64,000 nt of DNA from Manduca sexta (taxonomy: Eukaryota; Arthropoda; Insecta; Lepidoptera; Sphingidae). Position 1 is the first letter of the stretch; the number at the start of each line of letters is the position of its first letter. This document shows positions 40,301-52,300 of the stretch, piece by piece. The notes beneath the pieces are model-generated. The model had not been told where the DNA came from, searched no databases, and saw nothing but the letters and a program-made list of their open reading frames with translations. The translations under genes and the position numbers were made by a program. The stretch is from NCBI RefSeq assembly GCF_014839805.1, contig NC_051124.1:4278001-4342000 (forward strand). Reading direction: 5' to 3'.

Positions 40301-43300
40301 TTTTAAAATTTGTAATAAAACATTCCTGACGGACGAAAAAAAAATTAACTTGGCTTGTTCGCGAATTTATTTGTAATTTCTTTTTTTGTTTCCATAAAGA
40401 ATAGTAATAGTTATGGGTTTCCTCACCATGTTTTGTTCGCCGTTAAGGCCAACGATAATTGAGAAACAATACACACGTAATTTCGAAAAGTCAAGGATGT
40501 CTAATTTTGAATCTGCGGATCTTCATATTAGCAGTGTATTTAATTTCTCGTCAGAAACAATTTAACTTCGTTAAGTTATCGTGTTCTTGCTTTTTACACA
40601 AATTGGAAAAAATATGTCGTCTCCGCATACATTTATTGCACGTGGAGATAAACAAAGTTATTTCCTATTCGAGGCACTTACTCACCACCATTAGATAATA
40701 TTGAATCGTTTGTATCTCATGCACGGAAACTCTAGAATCCATTACCATAATGAGTATACATAAGTATGTTTGAATTGTAATTAGATTAAATCTATATCTA
40801 TATTATTATATAAAGAAGAGTTTGTTTGTTTGATCGCGCTAATCTCAGGAACTATTCGGCCTAAATGAAAAATTTTTTTAGGGTTGTGAAAACTTTCACG
40901 CGTGCATACCGCAACCAGAAGCTATTGGTATAATTTGCTTGTGGTAAATGTGTCGTGTTTATTATTGTATTAAAGAATGTTTTAAAGATAGACAGTTATG
41001 TAAATATTTGTTTTGTTAGTCATAACGGTTTCTATTGATAAGATTGCCTAAACTATTCGTCCTTCTTTTTTTGTTGTAGTGAACTAACTCTCAGATAGAA
41101 TTGAATTAATCGCTTGTTGCTATGTAATGAAATGCGGCTAACTCATTCTCATTGCCAAGGTCTTTATTTTATTTTATTTATATTTCTACAAATTATTGTA
41201 CAATGATTTTAAAAGCTATGTTCAAGAACGCAAGACTTATTTTACTTCGGTTTAAAAATACGTATTATGAGAAAAAAGTATAACAATAGGACCTTGTTCG
41301 AACTGTTTAATATGAATGAAACGAAGGCCTGACACCACTTCCCTGTATACTCTCAAAATAAAAAATGCAATGTATGTATATACGATTAAGTGCTATTATC
41401 GGATTTTGTGTGTTTCAGGTATAGCGGAGATATGCTACATGGCCGCTCCTGTAGGAGATTGCGACAACTGTTGTGCCCGAGACGATGCCATTGATATACA
41501 GTACAAATTATTTACTAGGTTAGTATTTTTTTATTTGGGCACGGTAAAGTAACCAAAGTACACCTGACGGTGAGTGAAGTAGGGTGCAATAGAATGTCGA
41601 CTCAAGAGGGACAGATACCCGTCAGCAGTCGACACAATTATGCTGGCCTGTTACAGCCGTATATACACAGGCTGACCCCGGAACGCGACACTTATGTGAG
41701 CCACTATAGATTTAACACCTTGTGTACGGTGGTTGCTATCTGGACGGATATAAAATATATTCTACCGTCAGCAGTAGTATATGAGTTTTTTTCCAAATGG
41801 ACTTGTTTGATTCTATACAAGTAACAGTATCGATAGAGGTTTAGAGTGTTGTTAGCATCTGCGATGCGATTATTTTCAAAAGAAGAAACTATTTAAAATA
41901 TATTAAGAGCAAAACTCTGATGCTTCACAAGATTGTCATCTTGCGAAGATAATAATGTTTTAAATTTTATCTTGAACGCTACCTTTGAGTGATTCGACTT
42001 AAATAGATTTTATTTTAAAAAATATATATTTTAGGTTAAATCCAACAGTATATCAAATAATACCCCTGGGCGATCAGAATGCGTTGCGGGCGACCAACTT
42101 CAACGCGACCAACCCCACAGTGATATACTTGATGGGCTTCTCTGAGGCTACCACTGGGGTCAGTACAAAGACGCTAAGAGATGGTAAGTCTTGTAATGGC
42201 TGCATTATTAGTGGTAGGTTTGTATGTTGATGTGTGCGATAAAGTGTTTGGAAATTTCGGCATTTTTGACACTAATAATAAAAAAGATAATTCCTCGGGA
42301 CATATAATTTACATTAAAATTTTGTTATACCGTAATATACACTTGACAGTACATAATGTTTGATAAGCTTGTATATGATGTGAATAACTGAAAAACCTGG
42401 TCAAGGGCTTGCAGGACACGCATGGACATCAGAATGTATAAAGATTGATCATGTCACGATGTACTTAGTCTAAGAATACTATCAGCTACAGTATTGTAAA
42501 GTGTTTCAATGTACCAAAATTAAAAAGTAGTTTATTTACCAAATTATATTTCATACTTTCGAAATGGCGCGAAGAAATCTTATTGCAGATCTGCCGACTT
42601 ATTGCTGACTGATCCTCCTGGGTTCCATACCTAGGCAGAGTAATTCAAATTTACAGATTGTTAGACGTCAAATATCCAACTTTAGTTTATAGATTATACG
42701 CTAGGTAAACCATGTCATGGCTGAACTAAATAATTGTTTTTTTTGTTTTTTTTTTTATTTCTTTGTATGTCGAGACGAGCTTGCCGTTCGCCTGATGGTA
42801 AGCGATACGACCGCCCATAAACAGTAGAAACACCATCCAACACCATGAATTACAAAGTATTGTTTGATATTCCACTGCGCTCGCCATCCTCAGACATGAG
42901 ATTTTAAGTCTTATTATGTCCAGTAGTTACACTGGCTATAATGTTGTAGCCAGTGTAACTACTACTGCACTGGCTACAATTGTAATGAGGACTAGTTTTT
43001 TCTAAATTTTTACGTAATTTAAGTCAACGAAAGAACCGTAGACCGGTCTGCTATTGTCTACTGAAAATAAAAGTTAAATAATTTGGTTACACAGCGATTA
43101 TTTAAACAATCTGAACCTTGTCGGTCGTTTAATGTCTTTACTCTGGTCAAACAGTTTATAGAGCCATCGGTTATTTATGGTAAGCGAAAGCTGTAGTTAA
43201 TGGTAATAAAAATGTTATTGTATGTGGATATTGCTATTAAATATGGTTTTTGTTTTCGCTACCATTTTTTTATTATTATATATTGATTTATTTAGGAGTG

Positions 43301-46300
43301 CTCTAGTTTTATGTCGAAAAAAATCTTTGATTATACCATTAATTAAAACATCACTTAAATGATCCATGCATCGTATTTTTACATTTTATTTAAAATGTAA
43401 ATATCATGTATACTTCGTTTTTTTTAATTTTTGTACATTAGATAACAAACTAAGTACCTTTTGTATTTTGTATTAAATAATACAAAAAAGCTATTTCCTC
43501 GTAAAATTATTCCAAAACGAAATAATGTAGTGAAAAAGATAGAAAAAATGCATAATTACATCATACATACATACATACATTGTTTCTAACGTATGTGTTT
43601 ATTTGTTCACAGCACACTTATCATCAGGTGAATATAATTTCATCTCGGTAGATTGGTCACGTCTCATCGTCTTTCCGTGGTAAGTAAATAAATAAATACT
43701 TTTTAATCTCATCGTCGACTGCCTCGGTGGCGTAGTTGTACTGCATCCGCGGTACGACAGCGCTCTGAAGTCCTAGGTTCGAATCCTCGGTCGGGCAAAG
43801 TGATATTTGGTTTTTCTGCTCTGTATCAGCCCTGTGTCTGGAATTTGTGCCCGATATGGCGATAGGCTTGCCCCCTATCACATCATGGGACGGAACGCAC
43901 TTGGCGAAAAGTGGGTGCCTTGGTTGCGCCTCTGCATACCCCTTCGGGGATAAATGCGTGATGTTGTATGTGTGTGTAATCTCATCGTTGTAGTGGTAGT
44001 GTGTTGGAGGAATACACTACCATCATAATGATTTAAGATGCTCGGAATTTTATTTTGCCTTAAAGTTCTCGATTAGGCTATGAAATTTGAATTGGGTATG
44101 ATGTTATGGGAAGGATACAAACTCGGCGAAGTTTGCACTATTTGTTGTTTTATCCACTTTTTGTGAATATAACGCATGAATACATAAATAAAATATTCAA
44201 TAAATATACGATAAACTATCGGATTCTATGATTCATTGATCTCATTTTAGTTTGGTAGAATAAAAACTCCTGCTGTGTATATGGGCGCTCCCCGGGGAAA
44301 GCGTTTAAGTTCTATATTTATTGCTTGATGGCCGTCAGCCAACAACATTTTATTTATACGAATTTCCTATATATGTCCGAGTATCTTCTATGTCTTTTGG
44401 TGTTTTTCTCAAAAAGGGTAAAAATTCGGAATCCATTCAGAAACGGATTTAGATACTGTATAATTATAATGAAACATTTGAAGCACTTATGTTTGAGAAT
44501 ACTGTTCTGATTCTTAAAATTCTTCCACAATTGTTATTCTTGGATAAAATATTTTTTATTCCGAAAATGGCATTCAGGTACATCTCATGCGAAAACTATA
44601 CATGCAATTGTTAAATATTATATTCAGAAAAATATGAAATTCTTCGTTGAATACTTTCATGCGAGCTGACGCATCCTTATTACGTTTACATCGATTTGCC
44701 ACAAAGCAAGAGCTGTGCCCACGACAGCATCCAGATAGCCTGATATGAGGCAGAGGTGAATTCGCAGAATATTGAAGTAGAGACGTTGTTTATTTCCATT
44801 TCCAATTTCCATTTCCATTCCATTTCTTGTATGTTTCTTAAGGAATTATTGGTTTATCCAATAGGAAGTTATAGGCCTTGTTTAGATGGAAGTGAGCAAA
44901 AACAACACAAAAAACTATTACGTCACTATTTTTTGTTTATTAGTTGTTGATGGTTAAGTTTTAAGGGTTCTCTATAAGTTAGTCAACGGAATCTTGTTCC
45001 TAATCCTATATTGTCCCGAACATGGAGTGAGGGACGTCATACACCATTTTATCGGAGTGTGTGTGGCGTGTACCTCATATTTTTAATTTTAGGTAATAAT
45101 GAAGGGAAATTTACAACTTCTGCGTCAGATTGAGTCAGTGTTAGGTAAAAATATTTTAAAAGTATAAGGGAGATGTGAAGGCATCGATCAAAGTATATAG
45201 ACAAGATGTTATGGTTAATTCTTAATAAGTAATGATAAAAACAATAGTGTTTGAGTACGAAACGTATTCTCTTTAGTAATTGATCGGTTTTTGTATTCCT
45301 GTTTACATGCTGCGTATTAAAACATTAATGTCTAGATAATCTTTGTTCTTCTGAAATGTAATTAATTACTCTAATTTTTCATTTAACATATTACAATATG
45401 GTTATTAAAAAATCTTTTTACGTTCATTATATTGTTTTACGAGAATGTATCTTTTAAAAATATAGTACAGTCGAAGTTACTAAAACTCGTAGACGGTTAA
45501 GGTAGTTCAGAGGCCATGGAAATTTAATAACCAAGAAATATTTAAATAATAGATATTGTAAGTAACAATTGGTATTGTGTAATCTCTAGGTTCAATAATG
45601 TACATTTTTGTTTTTAATATACCATCTTAAAACATGTAAGTTATATTAAAAGTAGAAATGTATAATACTTGGAACCAGTGGCGAAACGTGCACTTTTCCG
45701 AAAGGTAACCCGACACATCAAATAAGTACTAATATTCATAAATGTGGTCTGCAAATCGTTGTAATGATTATAAATAAATAACGAAAGGGAAGCCGAAGGG
45801 AATCGAGTTATATAAACCCTTCGCAGTAGCGAGCAAGCAGTAGCTTGGAACCGATATCAACAGAGTTTGCTACTTTATTTCTAGGTACATCTCTGCAGTA
45901 AGGAACACGCGATATATGGGCAAGAGGCTGGCAGACTTCGTACAATTTCTAGAAGCTGCTGGTATCCCGGCATCGTCTCTCCATGTTATAGGCTTTTCGT
46001 TAGGAGCTGAAGCTGCCGGCTTTGCTGGCAAAGAGTTGAAGATACGAGGGTTAAGACTAGGAAGGATAACAGGTAAACGCAGATATCTTTTGTACCAAAA
46101 TGTGATCATAATAAAAGGTTATTTAAAAAAAAAAACATATTAACTTACTGCTTCAAATGGAATAATTTTCAATAGTATTTGTTACTTTTTAAAAATATCA
46201 AACTGGTTGTGAATAATTACTCATATACATTACTAGGTGTTGCTCCGGTTTTTGGCGAACTTTTATATCAGTAGGCTTTCACCTACCTGAAAAGCTTATC

Positions 46301-49300
46301 CTGGTATAAAGATTCCAACATTAACATTCAGCTGTGTAATATTCAGCGGTTTCTATACTTACTTCAGACAAACCATCAATCTAAACATCTTCCATAACTT
46401 TCGCATCTATAATATAAGTAAGATTATGTGAAATTATTTCCAGGTCTAGACCCAGCTTATCCAGGGTACAGTCTCACTAACAGCGACGCGCACCTCGCGC
46501 GAGGTGACGCGATATTCGTCGACGTGGTCCACACCAACCCCGGGATATTCGGCTTCCCCCTACCAATAGGGGACGTGGACTTCTACCCTAATGCTGGGAA
46601 ATGGATCCAACCTGGCTGTTGGGTTGACGAGCTGCTTAAGAATAGGGAATTTAGATTTATTTGTAAGTGTTTTAATAATTTTATTAGTATAATAGTAATT
46701 TGGGCTTTCGGGTAATAATAATTCAGGGATAAGGCGGATTAGGACAGGTCAGCTGCAATCTTAAAGTATGTCCAAGAACGGAAGGCCAGTTACTGAGTAA
46801 GTATTACTTGTGAGCATTGACGTATATTCTATAGACACGAACGTCCATATAAACTATTTGTTCAAAATCTGAACTAATGTGGCAACCAAAACATCACTGC
46901 AAGCACCATACCTATTTATTCACTTGAACAACCAATAACTTTACTTATTTGACTAATATTTTTTATTGACATCCAGGTATAGACTCGAGTTCTTATATTA
47001 TGAGTGCCACTCCGTACATAACCAAACGCTGTCAATGTTGAAATTATACTAAAGTCAGATGTATGGATTGCAGTACAGTTGAGTCGAACACAATGAGTGT
47101 ACGAAACGCCAGATCTAGTACGTCGTACATATATATCAATGCTTGTAAGCAATCACGGCCACCTTAAACACACACATTGTTAGAAGAACCATGCATACGT
47201 TAATGATTTAAAAGCAAAAAGGATTGACAAGGGTAAGGTATTTTTGCGCAGTCGAAAGCTGAACTCTGTCATTGACAGTTAGCATGGCATCAGTAAAAAC
47301 TCAATATTGAAGATTGGGATATGGGAAAACACGAGGACGCCTAAGTAAAGATATTTTCGTCCCACCAAAGGTTTGAGGATGGGTCTATTACTATGCCAGG
47401 CATAATCCAATCTCGGCGAAATCATGAATGTCAAATCGATTATTTGCATAGGATTTTCCTGATCTATAAAAGGAATACAGGCTTTGTAAATTACATTCAA
47501 CAATAAAATCAATAATGATTAAGATTTTTATATTTTGATGTATAGAATTGTATGCTTATAGCTATAGTTTTAAAAGCTCATTGTATCGCTTAAAAAATAT
47601 TTAATTATCCGTTTAAATCACGTTTCATTAATTTTATTATGTATTTAGTATCGAGTACTCTTTAACAATAATCTTTGTTTTTGTTATGTGGTGTCTGCTT
47701 ATATCATTATTTTTAAACACATTAAGGTATACAATAAATGGGTAGCAGCGGCGTTAGTCTAGTTGGTTATGGAACGGACTGCGAGACGAATGTCCGCAGA
47801 TTCAAAACAAAATGGCACACAGCTATTTCTTTTCTAAAATTATGTGTGTATTCTTTGTGAGTTATCGCTTGCTTTAACGGTGAAGGAAAACATCGTGAGG
47901 ATACCTGCATACCTGAAAAGTTTTCTATAGGAATTTTGAGGGTGTGTGAAGTCAATCAACCAATCCGCACTAGGCCAACGTGGTAGACTAAGACCTAATC
48001 TAACTCAGTAGTAGACGAGGGCCGTGCCGAGCAGTGGGCCAGTATGTAATACAGGGCTGATAATATTTCTATATATTACTTAACGGCAAACGCACTTCCC
48101 GTCCAACCGGATTCAGGTGACTAGGAATACCCCCTTAAACAACTTGATATTTATATATCCAAAAATAAAATAACGAGCTTGTAGAAGTCAATGTCATCGA
48201 ATATTGTGAGATCATTAACGTTATGTCACAAATTCACAAAACGGTGTAAATTTTATTTTATAATTGTTACTGAATAATAAATAATGCAATTACAGCAATT
48301 GTTTACTCATATAGGACGACAAATACATACAACACGAAATTGTATTTCAAAATCGATCACATTTCGTCGTTGCCCAGAATTTTCGACAGGAAGAGGGCGA
48401 AAAATGAACTTTGAAAACTGATATGGAATATTCCTATTTAATATATTATTCAATAAAGAAAAAGGAAGATGTAAACAAATAGTGGCCATTTGATCTTACA
48501 GCACCATAAGACCTGTCAAATACTTATACGAAATAAATGTATAGACAATTATTTATATTTTAGTATAATATAGCTAAGTCACTGTTACGAGGTTAGTGTA
48601 AATTTTTATTTATAAAGCAAAAATCTGATTAAAAATTATCATGTTAGTAAAATAAAAAATATACCTAATTCATGGTTCCTCTTTTATTTATCTTTCAGGA
48701 CTATTGAAAATTTTCTTTAAAGTATACTTTCTTAGAACGTATGATATATACTTTGCAAAATCAAAATTTACACATAAAATATAGCATAAAACCTTGGAAT
48801 AGTGAGCCAGCGAATTATTAAAAAGCGAATACATTTCGCCTACCTTATGGTTTTCTCTGAATATAGTACGAAAGTTTCACTAAGCGATTATAGGAATTAT
48901 ACCTCTACCAAATAATATGAGTTCATAAGCCACTTCTAATCTGATTACACACCGAATATAAAACCAGAACGAGCTGTAACAGAGTTGTGTGGATCATTTA
49001 TATTTTACTGCGCGCGCAGTAACAACTGCAATAAACCTTGTTTACTGTTGACTGTTACCGTAACGTGATGTTAGCTTCTAATTACTTTTCTTTGTAGCCA
49101 ACTGATTTGCTTTTCATTATTATTGTAATTTACTTTCTATTTAGATGTTCGGCTTCTTTATCTTTTAGTTGTTGACAGGTTTTATAGTAAGAAAGGATGT
49201 GTATTTTTGTTATGAAATGTGTATGGTAAACGAATTTGAAGGTAATAAATATGAAAATGAATGTGGTTTTATACCATTCGCAGCCATTTCTTTCCTTTCT

Positions 49301-52300
49301 TCCGCACGTGTTTTGTTTTGTACTACAGTATAAATAATGGTACTGACGTCTACACTACGCCTACAAACTTTAAATCATTACCACCCAATTAACGAAAATC
49401 TAATAATAGCTCTTTGAAAAACAAATAATCAGTTTTGCGTAACCATAGTATCTCTCCCCCGCGTATCCTTACCCCGCAGCATCCCCGCTGTGACGTCATA
49501 CCATCGATCGCCTCCCGCCGAAATATGCGGTTAGGGTTGTTAAACAATGTCTGGCTGACATTATTAAAATTTTGTAACAAAGCTTTGATAAAAACAAAAT
49601 GTGATTCAATTTTAAATTTCGAACAATTCCGTTATTTTCGAATTAAAGATTCAAAATTAGAATAGGTTAAATAAGCCAGTATTCCATTACTAATAAACGG
49701 GAATAGACAAGCAAACTTTAAAAAGGATGTACCTTTTTGATAGAGGAATATTTTGTCGATTTTGTATTTTGTAAATAAAAAAGAGTTAAACGTTGTGCAC
49801 GATTAATTGAATTTTATGTTAATATCGACGAAAGAGAAAATGTCACCTTTCGTAGAGCGGCTGTGCACCAAACGAGGGGAACACGCGGAATAATTCGTTT
49901 AGTTTAAAGTAATTAGTTTGTTAACGTATAGCTTGAAACTTGAAAATAAAGGTATTGACAACATTTGTTATGTAACCAATAAGCGTATATTAAGTAAAAA
50001 TGTAGTTCCATATATAGATACCCTATTTAAACATATGGACTATTCAGTAAACTGCAAAACTTGATATCTGGGTATGCTATTTCCGGAAAATTTAATATAA
50101 ACCACAAAGTAAAATAAATTCGCAGTTAAATTCCAGAATTTTTGCAAAATAATATTAAAAATACCACTAGGTGAGTCATCAGGCGTAATTTAAATATCCG
50201 TTAAAACTCCATGCACATTTCCAAGTACCCTTTTAACTTAAACGTAAAATATTTCACAGGATAGTTTTTAATGATTTGCAAATCGTCTGCATACAAAATT
50301 TTAATACGATGCGAGAAATATTTATTTCTGTAATGCAAAATATGCTTTGTTAAGGGATTTAAATCACTAGCTATAGTGACTTTTGCCGGGAATCGCCTAT
50401 TATTTTGTTAGGTTGGCATCGAGGTTATGACTAGTTTGTAGCAATATGGATCAATCCGTTAAGAACGTTAATACGTCCTTCACGGATTGATTGAACAGAA
50501 AGTCGGCACGTGAGACAGATAAAAATGTTATGATAACAAGCGCAGCCAGAAAATCAAAATTCTTGAGCAATCATGAGTACGTTAGCGCCTGATTATTTAA
50601 AAAATTGTGATTGAAATGGCCAAGATTGTTTTTACGGTATTAAGTCATCTTTAAGCCTGTAAATCATTAGTAAAGTTGTGGTTTTAGTCTCTTATTATGA
50701 GGGAATGATATCTATACCACAGTCGATAGTAGATAATACTGCTCCGCTCTACTACGTAGAGCTATTAAGTAGTCAAAATGCAAAATACATGTATTTATGT
50801 CAGTCAAAGATACCAACATATTTATCAATCTATAAAATTTTATCACATATGACTTTTTATAAAGAAATTGTCGATGGGCGCACTCCAGTTGGCTTGCCGC
50901 CAAGGGCTGATCGTAACAGCAAAATGTCAATAGCAGATTAGTTATAGGACCTCCCCTTGCGATATCACAAAACATTCAATGGAGCTAAATGTTACCAGGT
51001 TACGAGCTTAAATTCGAAATAGGCCTGATATTAACGTGGTTTTAGGTCAAATGCCAACAATATTTTGCAAATTATGAACGATAGAAAATTCTATAGACAC
51101 AATTCATTGCGCTGTTTGCCAATTTAATAGATAGGACGTAGTATCCGTATAACTTGTCAGAAATTTGACGCCGCGAATTTAAGTAAAATATAATTTATTG
51201 TGTAATATATTTTTCGGTTAAAAATGGGAATGTAGTTTGCCGGGTATTTCGTATGTCTAATTTGATTCCCAAAATAAATAAAATTTCGCCGAATTACAAT
51301 TATGTTACGTGTTCTCTGAAGTCCACGAGTTAAAAGGAAATGAATCAACGTTTCATTTATTCATAACAGCACATTCCGCCAACTGCAGCCCATTAGCGTT
51401 CTCCTTTTTACATCATTCACCCGCATCTCAAATCAATAATTTATGTCAACGTAATATTGATGTAATATTAATAACAATAACTACCAATATAGCACAGTAA
51501 TTTGTTAGTTTATACCCGATTTTGAACATAGCTGATATAATTATACCTATATCTAGACTTATCGCCGGTGGACGCTGGATGAGGAGAGCGGAGGACCGAA
51601 CAGCTTGGCGCGCTTTAGGGCAGGCCTATGTTCAGCAGTGGACAGCTGTAGGCTGATGATGATGATGATGATATCTAGACTTGTGGAAATAGTCATCTCT
51701 CGTTATTTGATTCTACTTAGTCTGGCCATAAATACTGTTACACTTAATTATAAAAAAATATTACATTTGAATTTCGAATCTGTCATTTTTATACGATTGT
51801 TCATTGTGTTTTCTCATTTTGGCGCCAATACATTGTAAAATATTTTGCGATATTAAAATGGTGTGGGGTGATAAAGAGAACCGAATCGCTGTGATAGCAT
51901 TACACAAAGTAGGTATGGAGCCAAATGCAATTTTTAAAACTCTCCATACACTTGGTATTAGTAAAATGTTTGTGTACCGGGCTATTAATAGGTACAATGA
52001 GACCTCCTCTGTTTGTGACAGAAAAGATCTGGCCGTCCACGTAGTGTTCGTACGAAAAAGGTGGTCAAAGCAGTAAGGGAAAGAATTCGAAGAAATCCTG
52101 TCCGAAAGCAAAAGATTTTATCTCGGGAAATGAAGATAGCACCTAGAACCATGTCGCGTATTTTAAAAGATGACTTAGGACTTGCAGCCTATAAGAGACG
52201 CACTGGCCATTTCTTAACTGATAATTTAAAGAAGAATAGGGTGGTAAAATCGAAACAACTACTGAAGCGGTACGCAAAGGGAGGTCACAGAAAAATTTTG

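Noticed and set aside
43735..43800. tRNA-like sequence with a perfect B box
   Set aside because: It is the head of a SINE (related copies at 21283 and 29393) and does not close into a tRNA cloverleaf; not a tRNA gene.
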